Positions 1 through 5,624 of a DNA stretch of 6,834 nucleotides are shown here, in pieces. The stretch's first letter is position 1. Each line of letters begins with the position of its first letter. The notes beneath the pieces are model-generated. The model did not search any database and was not told where the DNA came from. It worked only from the letters and a program-made list of their open reading frames with translations. The DNA comes from DASUUR01 sp036373975 (GTDB taxonomy: Bacteria > Patescibacteriota > Saccharimonadia > Saccharimonadales > Saccharimonadaceae): positions 1 through 6,834 of the forward strand of contig DASUUR010000077.1 of assembly GCA_036373975.1 (NCBI GenBank), written 5' to 3'. The position numbers were made by a program, and so were the translations under genes.

Positions 1-266
1 TGCTCCTGCATGCCGCCATTCATGCGTAGCTCTTTTTTGTCGCGCAGAATACCGTGCAAACTTGCGAACATCTGCTCGGCGGCAAGTTCTTTCTTGTCGT
101 TTGTGCGCGGAATTTCTAGGGTAAGCAACACATGCTCGGTATTCTCGAGCTGTTCAGCCTTCTTGTAGTTACGCCAAGTGACAAACGCCAAGAGAGCGAC
201 AATAGGCACCCATATGTACCACTGGGTAAAGAAGCCGATCAACCAAGACAAAATAGAGCCCAACAT
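1..266 (-). CDS. N-terminus of membrane-anchored protein, probably a CPR DUF87/VirB4-like ATPase (partial)
   Basis: The gene is cut by the left edge; about 88 codons are present. The start is ATG at 266-264, preceded by a clear Shine-Dalgarno AGGAGA (272-277) 5 nt upstream. The visible protein has a short N-terminal amphipathic stretch, then one hydrophobic transmembrane segment at about residues 16-31 (WYIWVPIVALLAFVTW), then a positive flank (RNYKK), which suggests a cytoplasmic body. Residues 45-75 include VLLTLEIPRTNDKKELAAEQ followed by MFASLHGIL. From memory, this 'LLEI.P....K..LAAEQMF..LHG' pattern occurs near the N-terminus of large CPR membrane proteins with a C-terminal DUF87/VirB4-type ATPase domain. 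The ATPase domain itself lies outside the window, so the function is inferred. The gene lies 52 bp downstream of the sigma-region-4 gene on the same strand, so co-transcription is likely. Confidence 0.6.
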   Translation of the reverse strand, partial: MLGSILSWLIGFFTQWYIWVPIVALLAFVTWRNYKKAEQLENTEHVLLTLEIPRTNDKKELAAEQMFASLHGILRDKKELRMNGGMQE

Positions 267-271
267 TGCTA

Positions 272-277
272 TCTCCT
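272..277 (-). promoter_or_regulatory. Shine-Dalgarno of the membrane protein gene
   Basis: AGGAGA on the minus strand, 5 nt before the ATG at 266. It fixes the start of the partial gene at the left edge. Confidence 0.75.
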
Positions 278-281
278 ATTG

Positions 282-300
282 TCGCGCAAACAGTGCGCGA
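282..300 (-). repeat. small stem-loop between two co-directional genes
   Basis: TCGCGC and GCGCGA form a perfect 6-bp stem around a 7-nt loop. It sits between the stop of the sigma-like gene (319) and the Shine-Dalgarno of the next gene. No U-tract follows, so it is not a standard terminator. It could be a processing or stabilising hairpin, or chance. Confidence 0.35.
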
Positions 301-318
301 GTGCAAATAAAATCCAGT

Positions 319-1365
319 TTATTTATCTTCTGCAAGCACGTAGGTTGCTTTAGCGACGCGCTTAAATTGTGGCTTGCTCTGCAAGTTCAATAGAATGGTC
401 GTTTCTTTTACCTGGCGGTGCTTGAGGACGCGCTTAACGATCTCGTCGCGGTGTAGCGGGCCCTTTTCTTTCTTTAGGATGTCTGTGATGATATCCGATA
501 CAGTACCTTGACTAAAGCCCCATTCCTCGAGCGCGTAGATACCGCGGCCAATTAATACGAATCGTTTATCTTTGATTAATTCGTTGTGAATTGCCTGGGT
601 GGTAACGTTTTTGCGCTTAAATTCAGAGTCTTTAATGGCGGCTGCGATTTGCGAGAAATGCATTGGCTTGCCGTTTTCGGCCAAAATAACGTAGATTTTG
701 TCGCGAATGTTCTTTGGGTTGACGGTTGGCCACTTTACGAGGCCCCAACTGTCTTTAAGGCTGGCAAGGTGTTTGCTAACACTGGCTAGAGCGCGAACGT
801 GATCAGGGTGTTCGTGAGCAAGCTTAGTGTGCAGGTCTTCAACGGTGATTGGCTCGCCGTGCTTTTTAATGGTCTGAACAATTTCATCAACATGGCCACG
901 TACTTGCTTTTCGTCGTGGTGTTCCTTAATGGCAACGCTGTGATGATAGTTGTCGTTCTCATCTATGACGGTGAGGTGCGGTGATAGCTCTGCGATAAAT
1001 GCTACATGTGCACGATCGCGTTCGTTAGCGTCGCTCTTGAGCTTTGTGCTGAGATCTTGAATGCGCGCTACACGACCCATCTCATGCAGGTGGCGAACAA
1101 ATTGACGCTCAAGACTTGCAAGTTGCAATGTCCCCTCTTCGGCGGCAATCTTTAAACGAATAAGAATAGCTTTCTCAAGCTGGCGGACGCGCTCGCGGGT
1201 AATGCCAAGAAGTTCGCCGATTTGCTCAAGGGTTTCCTTGCGGTCGTTTAGGCCGAAGCGACGCGAAATAATTTCACGCTCACGTTCACGCTCGATGCCA
1301 TTAAGCACAGCCAAAGCGGTCCCGCGAATGTCTAGGGTCAGTTCGTTTTCAGCTGCATCTTGCAT
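319..1365 (-). CDS. sigma-70 region 4 domain fused to tandem winged-helix (HARE-HTH-like) repeats
   Basis: A 348-residue probable DNA-binding transcription factor. Residues 20-72 are a clear sigma-70 region 4 helix-turn-helix (EIISRRFGLN, then LEQIGELLGITRERVRQLEK), the part that reads a -35 element in true sigma factors. No region 2 or 3 is present, so it should not melt a promoter by itself. The rest appears to be about four winged-helix units, at roughly 85-148, 158-212, 220-284 and 289-346. The third (NIRDKIYVILAENGKPMHF to GRGIYALEEWGF) is HARE-HTH-like, related to the fold of the RNA polymerase delta subunit and of some restriction enzymes. The start ATG at 1365 is preceded by GGAAGGA with 9 nt spacing. 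An upstream in-frame TTG at 1383 would overlap that Shine-Dalgarno and is unlikely. I see no cysteines. Two promoter-like sequences lie upstream. The partial membrane protein gene follows 52 bp downstream. An accessory sigma-like regulator or polymerase-associated factor is inferred; target genes are unknown. Confidence 0.85.
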   Translation of the reverse strand: MQDAAENELTLDIRGTALAVLNGIEREREREIISRRFGLNDRKETLEQIGELLGITRERVRQLEKAILIRLKIAAEEGTLQLASLERQFVRHLHEMGRVARIQDLSTKLKSDANERDRAHVAFIAELSPHLTVIDENDNYHHSVAIKEHHDEKQVRGHVDEIVQTIKKHGEPITVEDLHTKLAHEHPDHVRALASVSKHLASLKDSWGLVKWPTVNPKNIRDKIYVILAENGKPMHFSQIAAAIKDSEFKRKNVTTQAIHNELIKDKRFVLIGRGIYALEEWGFSQGTVSDIITDILKKEKGPLHRDEIVKRVLKHRQVKETTILLNLQSKPQFKRVAKATYVLAEDK

Positions 1366-1374
1366 AATGGTATA

Positions 1375-1381
1375 TCCTTCC
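1375..1381 (-). promoter_or_regulatory. Shine-Dalgarno deciding the start of the sigma-like gene
   Basis: GGAAGGA on the minus strand, 9 nt before ATG 1365. It overlaps the upstream TTG candidate (1383-1381), so the ATG is preferred. Confidence 0.75.
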
Positions 1382-1418
1382 AAGGGCTTACAGTAGTTTT
1401 TTGTATAGTTATGTTATG

Positions 1419-1447
1419 ACTATAAAACAAAATTTTTATAATGTCAA
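1419..1447 (-). promoter_or_regulatory. promoter P1 of the sigma-like gene
   Basis: On the minus strand, a perfect -35 TTGACA (1447-1442), a 17-nt spacer and a -10 TATAGT (1424-1419). The predicted start is near 1412, giving a leader of about 47 nt that contains the Shine-Dalgarno. It is among the best sigma-70-type promoters in the window. It lies after topA, so the gene need not depend on topA read-through. Confidence 0.7.
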
Positions 1448-1467
1448 ACTCTATTTATAGTTACTTA

Positions 1468-1497
1468 ATTATAGCATGAAATAGACGCTTATGGTAA
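1468..1497 (-). promoter_or_regulatory. possible second promoter P2 of the sigma-like gene
   Basis: On the minus strand, a perfect -10 TATAAT (1473-1468) with the extended motif TGC directly before it, and a weak -35 TTACCA (1497-1492) 18 nt upstream. It would start near 1461, about 50 nt upstream of P1, giving tandem promoters. The whole gap between topA and the sigma-like gene (1384-1570) is AT-rich, and I see no gene or clear topA terminator in it. Confidence 0.5.
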
Positions 1498-1570
1498 AGT
1501 CTGTTTTTGCACTTTCTTTACTTTTTATTTGTGGTCTAGGGATATCCAGCTGTGGATAAATGTTATTAAG

Positions 1571-3874
1571 CTATTTTTTCGTCGTAGTACGACGGCGAAA
1601 CCCCTTTTTTTCTGGAGCTTTTGCCAATAACTCAACTGCCTGCTCTTGAGTAATATCCTTGGGTTCGGTGCCTTTAGGAATCTTGGCATTCTTTTTACCG
1701 TCTGTAATGTACGGGCCGTAGCGGCCGTTAAGCACTTGTATGCCGCCTTCGAATTCATTTATAAAACGCTCAGCTTTCTTCTTGGCGTCTTCGTCAATTA
1801 ACTCAAGGGCTGTTGTAATATCAATCGTAAAGGGATCGTGGCCTTTAATAGACAAATTGGTAGTGCCAACTTTAAGATACGGGCCAAATCGGCCTGTGTT
1901 GGCTAGGACCTCTTCGCCTTTGGCGGTTTTGCCGACTACTCGAGGCAGCGTAAACAGTTGGAGGGCCTGATCGATGGTGATGGTTTCTACAGAAAGGCCG
2001 TCAGGAATGCTAGCAAACTTCGGTTTTTCTTCGTCCTCAGCGCTGCCAATCTGAACCATAGGGCCAAAACGGCCATAGCGAGCGGTTATTGGCTTGTTGG
2101 TTTTAGGGTCAACACCGATTTCTCGACTCTGGGTAGCCTCGGCGCGTGAGATGTCGGCCGATTCATCAACTGTCTTGCGGAAAGGACCGTAGAATTCGCG
2201 TAGCATTGCCTGCCACTCTTTCTTACCGGCTGCTATGTGGTCAAATTTAGCCTCGACATCTTTTGTGAAGTCGTAATCAATAATATGCGGGAAATACTTT
2301 ACCAAAAAGTCAGTCACAACATTCCCAGTGTCGGTTGGGAGTAGCTTGCCCCTATCGGCGCCAACGCGAGTCGGCTCAAGGCTCTCGTGGACGGTTTTGT
2401 TCTCGAGTATGAGCTTAACAAGTTCCTTTTCTTCGCCCTCTACATCACCCTTAATGACATAATTGCGGTCTTGAATGGTGCTAATAGTTGGCGCATAAGT
2501 GCTCGGTCGGCCGATACCCATTTCTTCAAGCTTGCGTACGAGGCTGGCCTCTGTGTAGCGAGCTGGCGGACGCGACAGGGTTTCGAGGGCTTGAGCTTGT
2601 ACAAGTTCAAGCGGATCACGAGCTTTTACGGGTGGCAATAGAGGGGCGTCCTTTTTGCCCGTGTCGGCATAGACCTTCAAAAATCCGTCAAATAACACTA
2701 CCTCGCCTTTGGCCTCAAGCATTTCGTTGCTCTGGCTTGCTGCAATCGTGATTGTTGTTTTCTCGAGCTGGGCCGCTGCCATTTGGCTGGCAATAGTGCG
2801 CCGCCAGATCAGCTGGTAGAGTTTTTGTTGTTGGGGGTCATCGCCCGCGCTCTGTTTGCTGGCGTTAGTTGGGCGGATAGCTTCGTGCGCTTCTTGGGCA
2901 CCTGCGGCCTTTGTAGCGAAATTGCGGGAATGATAGTACTTGTTGCCATATTCTGACGTGATAAATGATGCCATGTCAGCAAGAGCGATCTTGCTTAGAT
3001 TCACCGAGTCAGTACGCATATAAGTAATATGACCAGCTTCGTAGAGGCGCTGTGCGAGCATCATAGTTTGTTTGGGGCTGTAACCAAGCTTGCGGCTAGC
3101 TTCTTGTTGTAAGGTGCTGGTCGTGAAAGGTGCCGACGGGCTACGCGTTCCTGGCGTTTGCTTAACATCGGCTACCGTAAAAGCACTTACGGCAAAGGCA
3201 TCAAGTACTTTGCGGGCTTCGTCTTTACTCTTGAAGCGTGTTGGCGCTTCGGCGGCTAATTCAGTGCCGTCTTGCAAGGTAAATACCGCAGTTAATTTAA
3301 AAGTGGCAACAGCATTGTGGGCAATAATCTCTCGCTCACGTTCAACAATTAATCTCACGGCCACACTTTGTACGCGGCCTGCGCTTAGCCCAGGGCGAAC
3401 CTTTTTCCATAGAACAGGGCTGAGCTCATACCCAACAATACGGTCAAGAATGCGCCGTGCTTGTTGAGCATTGACTAATTCAATATCGATGGTGCGTGGC
3501 TTTTCAATAGCTGCAGTAATAGCTGGCTTGGTGATTTCGTGGAAAACAATACGTTTGGTGTTTTTAGGATCAAGCCCCAATACCTCGCTCAGGTGCCAGG
3601 CAATGGCCTCACCCTCGCGGTCTTCATCGGATGCGAGCCAGACATGTTCGGCGGCTTTAGCGAGCTTCTTAAGCTCGCTAACTGTTTTGCGCTTATCGGC
3701 GCTTATTTCGTAGTGTGGCGTAAAGTTATTGGCAATATCAACACTCATGCCCTTTTTAGGGAGATCACGAATATGGCCAAAACTACTTTTAACTTGAAAG
3801 TCTTTACCGAGGAACTTCTCGATAGTCTTTGCCTTTGCTGGACTCTCTACGATAACTAAATTTCTACTGCTCAT
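1571..3874 (-). CDS. topA: DNA topoisomerase I (type IA), zinc-ribbon-free
   Basis: Relaxes negative supercoils by cutting one strand and passing the other, through a 5'-phosphotyrosine intermediate. The protein has 767 residues. The N-terminal TOPRIM domain begins VIVESPAKAKTIEKFLG (Glu10), and the metal-binding DEDREGE is at 83-89. Glu113 in FHEIT and the QQARRILDRIVGYELSP segment (137-153) are typical. The catalytic tyrosine is Tyr285 in ITYMRTDS, with Arg287 next to it. GIGRPSTYAPTI marks the later part of the core. The C-terminus lacks the four-cysteine zinc ribbons of E. coli TopA; the whole chosen frame appears cysteine-free. Instead it has three repeats centred on GRFGPM (601-606), GRFGPY (661-666) and GRYGPY (717-722), and a basic tail (GFRRRTTTKK). 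The ATG at 3874 is chosen because MSSRNLVIVES matches the family N-terminus; an upstream in-frame GTG (3907) would place the promoter inside the gene. dprA, its usual upstream neighbour, is 1.7 kb away beyond an inserted block. Confidence 0.97.
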   Translation of the reverse strand: MSSRNLVIVESPAKAKTIEKFLGKDFQVKSSFGHIRDLPKKGMSVDIANNFTPHYEISADKRKTVSELKKLAKAAEHVWLASDEDREGEAIAWHLSEVLGLDPKNTKRIVFHEITKPAITAAIEKPRTIDIELVNAQQARRILDRIVGYELSPVLWKKVRPGLSAGRVQSVAVRLIVEREREIIAHNAVATFKLTAVFTLQDGTELAAEAPTRFKSKDEARKVLDAFAVSAFTVADVKQTPGTRSPSAPFTTSTLQQEASRKLGYSPKQTMMLAQRLYEAGHITYMRTDSVNLSKIALADMASFITSEYGNKYYHSRNFATKAAGAQEAHEAIRPTNASKQSAGDDPQQQKLYQLIWRRTIASQMAAAQLEKTTITIAASQSNEMLEAKGEVVLFDGFLKVYADTGKKDAPLLPPVKARDPLELVQAQALETLSRPPARYTEASLVRKLEEMGIGRPSTYAPTISTIQDRNYVIKGDVEGEEKELVKLILENKTVHESLEPTRVGADRGKLLPTDTGNVVTDFLVKYFPHIIDYDFTKDVEAKFDHIAAGKKEWQAMLREFYGPFRKTVDESADISRAEATQSREIGVDPKTNKPITARYGRFGPMVQIGSAEDEEKPKFASIPDGLSVETITIDQALQLFTLPRVVGKTAKGEEVLANTGRFGPYLKVGTTNLSIKGHDPFTIDITTALELIDEDAKKKAERFINEFEGGIQVLNGRYGPYITDGKKNAKIPKGTEPKDITQEQAVELLAKAPEKKGFRRRTTTKK

Positions 3875-3883
3875 GCTTTGTCC

Positions 3884-3911
3884 AGTATAGTCTACACATC
3901 GTTGCACTGTA
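3884..3911 (-). promoter_or_regulatory. topA promoter, predicted to give an almost leaderless mRNA
   Basis: On the minus strand, -10 TATACT (3889-3884) with a weak -35 TTACAG 17 nt upstream. The predicted start near 3877 is only about 3 nt before the topA ATG (3874). There is no convincing Shine-Dalgarno before that ATG, which fits leaderless translation. It lies in the 123-bp divergent gap between topA and the first inserted gene. Confidence 0.5.
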
Positions 3912-3941
3912 ATACAAGTGTGAGATTTTGAGTACAGGACG

Positions 3942-3969
3942 TTGCATTATTATGCTTTTATGATATTAT
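3942..3969 (+). promoter_or_regulatory. promoter of the first inserted gene
   Basis: -35-like TTGCAT (3942-3947), 16-nt spacer, -10-like TATTAT (3964-3969). The predicted start near 3976 is 22 nt before the ATG at 3998. It is divergent from the topA promoter. Confidence 0.5.
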
Positions 3970-3978
3970 CTACCAGGC

Positions 3979-3996
3979 ATGAAGTCACTTCTCTGA
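3979..3996 (+). other. possible 5-codon leader minicistron (MKSLL)
   Basis: ATG-AAG-TCA-CTT-CTC-TGA starts about 3 nt after the predicted transcription start. It ends one base before the ATG of the 192-residue gene (TGA-A-ATG). No Shine-Dalgarno precedes the main ATG, so translational coupling from this minicistron is conceivable. So short an ORF can arise by chance. Confidence 0.25.
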
Positions 3997-3997
3997 A

Positions 3998-4576
3998 ATG
4001 AGGGCTGTAAAAGTGGATTCCGGCGAAAACGGTCTGTACATCGCCTACGACGCCAAGAGCGTGACGGCGGCGGCGGCTGACCCCAAGGCCAAGAAGAAGA
4101 TCGTCGGCTACGGCCTGGACGCCGAGGAGGTGGGATTCCTCTACTTCCCGAACGGCAAGTCGATGACGCTCTACGCCGACCTGGGGGCGGCTACCGACAA
4201 GCTCCCGAAGGTCGCCTTCGAGCCGACCGATGTGGATCTGCCCGACAGGGCAGAAAACGTGGTGCGGGAGGAGCTGAACGTGGTTCTGTACATGGCCACC
4301 CACAGCGCCCGCCGGCCTGACGCCGAGAAGGCCGTGAGGAAGATGCGGCTCGAGGAATCGGTGCGCGCCATCAGCGAAGGACACGACAGCCTGAACGCAG
4401 CGCTCGTGGCGCAGGCCTGGCCGCGTGTCAGGCCGCTCCTCCAGGCAGCGTTCAGGGGCCTCGACGCTTGGGATCGGGCGCGGGCTGCTCAGACGTCCGA
4501 CAAGCTGGCGACTGAGGCCGGTCTCGAGTTCGAGCCCCTCGCCAAGCGTAAATTCGGCTTCGGGAAGAAGCGCTAA
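3998..4576 (+). CDS. unrecognised 192-residue protein, GC-rich inserted gene 1
   Basis: I do not recognise a family. The N-terminal 80 residues look mixed beta/loop (RAVKVDSGENGLYIAYDAK, GFLYFPNGKSMTLYADLG). Residues 83-165 look mostly helical with many Arg, Glu and Ala (EELNVVLYMATH, AEKAVRKMRLEESVRAI, ALVAQAWPRVRPLLQAAFRG). The tail is strongly basic (LAKRKFGFGKKR). No signal peptide, membrane segment or cysteine is visible. Codons end overwhelmingly in G or C (GAC, GCC, AAG, CTG, ATC). A hand count of bases 4321-4380 gives 40 of 60 G+C, against 29 of 60 for topA bases 2641-2700. It has its own promoter and a perfect intrinsic terminator immediately after the TAA, so it is a one-gene transcript. 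A 226-codon open frame on the opposite strand is a shadow of this GC-rich codon pattern. Expression as a protein is likely; function is unknown. Confidence 0.75.
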   Translation: MRAVKVDSGENGLYIAYDAKSVTAAAADPKAKKKIVGYGLDAEEVGFLYFPNGKSMTLYADLGAATDKLPKVAFEPTDVDLPDRAENVVREELNVVLYMATHSARRPDAEKAVRKMRLEESVRAISEGHDSLNAALVAQAWPRVRPLLQAAFRGLDAWDRARAAQTSDKLATEAGLEFEPLAKRKFGFGKKR

Positions 4577-4584
4577 CGGGTGCA

Positions 4585-4635
4585 GTGCCACTCCCGCCCA
4601 GTCATTCAAGGCTGGGCGGGAGTGGCACATTTTTT
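4585..4635 (+). terminator. intrinsic terminator of inserted gene 1
   Basis: A perfect 17-bp stem (4585-4601 with 4612-4628; left arm GTGCCACTCCCGCCCAG) and a 10-nt loop, then ATTTTTT. It begins 8 nt after the stop codon. The stem is unusually long and GC-rich. The T-run exists only in the plus direction. Confidence 0.93.
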
Positions 4636-4650
4636 ATGTTAGGCTACTAC

Positions 4651-4681
4651 TTGCGCAGTTAGCCTAATTGTTGTATATATT
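4651..4681 (+). promoter_or_regulatory. promoter of inserted gene 2
   Basis: -35-like TTGCGC (4651-4656), 17-nt spacer, -10-like TATATA (4674-4679, or TATATT at 4676-4681). The predicted start is near 4687. It follows the previous terminator by 15 nt, so the second gene is probably transcribed separately. Confidence 0.5.
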
Positions 4682-4709
4682 AGACCACCACGTAACTTCC
4701 TCACAGACA

Positions 4710-5060
4710 ATGAAAGAACGGTGCATAATGGGTGCTGGCTTGCGACTAACGCCGGAACGAACGGCAAAGCTGGTTGGGCTCCTGGAGTTTTGGCTCGCTG
4801 TGCAAGTTGAGCTGGAATTCGGAAAGCCCTGCGCCCCTACCAAGGGCGCGCTGTACTTCGAGTTCAAGGCAGATTCTGCCGAGAAGCGTGCAGTAGGCGT
4901 TTCCGAACTTCTCGAGTTCATGGTGGGTAGAGAGTTTCAGGATCTGGCCGAAGAGGAGCTCACAGGTGCGCTCTCGGAGCTGCTGGGCAAAAGCGAGTCG
5001 ACCTCTGGGATTCACCTTCACCTGGATTCGGAGCGGGACCACCTACTCCTGTGTCTGTAG
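4710..5060 (+). CDS. unrecognised 116-residue acidic protein, GC-rich inserted gene 2
   Basis: No family recognised. The apparent order is helix (LTPERTAKLVGLLEFWLAVQVEL, about 13-35), a strand pair with a turn (GKPCAPTKGALYFEFKAD), helices rich in Glu and Leu (VSELLEFMVGREF, then LAEEELTGALSELLG, about 64-93), and a C-terminal strand pair (SGIHLHLDSERDHLLLCL). Three cysteines, no membrane segment, net acidic. This order resembles inserted gene 3. I prefer ATG 4710. An upstream TTG (4668) overlaps the predicted -10. ATG 4728 (MGAGLRLTPE, 110 residues) is also possible and has a weak GGTG just upstream. There is no strong Shine-Dalgarno for any start. Its own terminator follows the TAG. Codon use is GC-rich but less extreme than in the two flanking inserted genes. 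Confidence 0.68.
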   Translation: MKERCIMGAGLRLTPERTAKLVGLLEFWLAVQVELEFGKPCAPTKGALYFEFKADSAEKRAVGVSELLEFMVGREFQDLAEEELTGALSELLGKSESTSGIHLHLDSERDHLLLCL

Positions 5061-5073
5061 GTGCTTGCGTTGG

Positions 5074-5109
5074 CGTCCTCTCCGTGCTAGTTGCGGAGAG
5101 GACGTTTTT
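5074..5109 (+). terminator. intrinsic terminator of inserted gene 2
   Basis: A perfect 11-bp stem CGTCCTCTCCG (5074-5084) with CGGAGAGGACG (5094-5104) and a 9-nt loop, then TTTTT. It starts 14 nt after the stop codon. The T-run leads directly into the TTGACA of the next gene. Confidence 0.92.
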
Positions 5110-5111
5110 AC

Positions 5112-5140
5112 TTGACAAATCATAAAAATAGGAGTAAACC
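5112..5140 (+). promoter_or_regulatory. possible promoter of inserted gene 3
   Basis: A perfect -35 TTGACA (5112-5117) lies 3 nt after the previous T-run. The -10 at the 17-nt position is poor (TAAACC, 5135-5140). A GGAG at 5131-5134 falls inside this spacer and would not be transcribed if this -10 is the right one. The -35 is convincing; the -10 is not. Confidence 0.4.
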
Positions 5141-5143
5141 AGT

Positions 5144-5158
5144 ATGCAGGTGTGTTGA
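5144..5158 (+). other. possible 4-codon minicistron (MQVC) overlapping the start of inserted gene 3
   Basis: ATG-CAG-GTG-TGT-TGA, with the stop sharing its A with the ATG of the main frame (TGATG). A good Shine-Dalgarno GGAG lies 9 nt upstream of this ATG. TGATG overlaps are classic coupling junctions. The alternative is that AGGTG (5148-5152) serves ATG 5158 directly. Confidence 0.28.
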
Positions 5159-5571
5159 TGAATGGCACATCACGCCACTCTCTGCTCGAAAAGGGGCTCG
5201 AAATGACCATCGCAAGCGAACCGCTTCTGGGCTCGGTTTCGGACGTCATCGCGGCAGTTCGTGATGAGTTCGTGACCGCTCTGCATGAGCTGGGCTTCAC
5301 TTGCTCCGTGATCCCTGACAACAGCATCCCGGAGTGCAGCGGTCGACCGTGCGTCCGCCTCGACGGCGCGCACATGGCGACGGCACGGACGCAACTGGAG
5401 GACCTGCTCACCGCGCGGCAACTCTGCGGCAGCATGACTGAGCGTCAGGCGGCGGCAGCCAAGCTGGTGCGCATCCTGCAGCAGCTGCAGTGTCCGCACC
5501 CGCATGTGATCGTTCACCTCCACGGCTCTAGCAAGAGCCTCAGCGTTCAGTTCTTTCGCTGTACGAACTGA
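5158..5571 (+). CDS. unrecognised 137-residue Cys/His-rich protein, GC-rich inserted gene 3
   Basis: No family recognised. From ATG 5158, helix (VSDVIAAVRDEFVTALHEL, 27-45), a cysteine-bearing strand region (GFTCSVIPDNSIPECSGRPC, 46-65), helices (ARTQLEDLLTARQL, then TERQAAAAKLVRILQQLQ, about 76-111), and a C-terminal strand pair (HVIVHLHGSSKSLSVQFF). There are six cysteines (49, 60, 65, 90, 112, 135) and the cluster CPHPHVIVHLH (112-122), which could bind a metal or be chance. AGGTG lies 5 nt before ATG 5158. ATG 5203 (MTIASEPLLG, 122 residues) has GGGG 7 nt before it and is a real alternative. A hand count of bases 5401-5460 gives 43 of 60 G+C, the most GC-rich stretch I counted. The last 31 coding bases form most of an inverted repeat. 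The gene converges on dprA with 53 nt between stops. Confidence 0.68.
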   Translation: MNGTSRHSLLEKGLEMTIASEPLLGSVSDVIAAVRDEFVTALHELGFTCSVIPDNSIPECSGRPCVRLDGAHMATARTQLEDLLTARQLCGSMTERQAAAAKLVRILQQLQCPHPHVIVHLHGSSKSLSVQFFRCTN

Positions 5572-5577
5572 ACGCTG
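5541..5577 (+). repeat. perfect 13-bp inverted repeat over the stop codon of inserted gene 3
   Basis: CAGCGTTCAGTTC (5541-5553) and GAACTGAACGCTG (5565-5577) around an 11-nt loop. The left arm and loop are coding; the TGA stop (5569-5571) is inside the right arm. No T-run follows on either strand, so this is not a standard terminator. Confidence 0.85.
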
Positions 5578-5581
5578 ATCA

Positions 5582-5618
5582 GATCTCCCCGGCGCTGGTG
5601 GGCGGCGCCGGGGAGATC
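5582..5618. terminator. GC-rich hairpin between convergent inserted gene 3 and dprA (U-poor)
   Basis: A perfect 14-bp stem GATCTCCCCGGCGC (5582-5595) with GCGCCGGGGAGATC (5605-5618) and a 9-nt loop, 4 nt after the preceding inverted repeat and 6 nt from the dprA stop. Only CCCAGTTTACTT follows on the plus strand, and there is no T-run on the minus strand. A role as a shared transcription barrier or 3'-end stabiliser is inferred; the hairpin itself is certain. Confidence 0.55.
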
Positions 5619-5624
5619 CCCAGT

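Noticed and set aside
1560..1620. CGTCG-TAGTA-CGACG hairpin near the 3' end of topA as its terminator
   Set aside because: It lies within the coding region and is followed in the topA direction by an A-run, not a T-run. No clear topA terminator was found.
3090..3467. 125-codon plus-strand frame inside topA
   Set aside because: Antisense to well-conserved topoisomerase core motifs; no ribosome binding site or domain.
3950..4630. 226-codon open frame on the minus strand across inserted gene 1
   Set aside because: It runs through the terminator hairpin and the promoter region and reads as low-complexity Arg/Leu/Gly/His. The plus frame has G/C third positions, a promoter and a terminator, so this is an antisense shadow.
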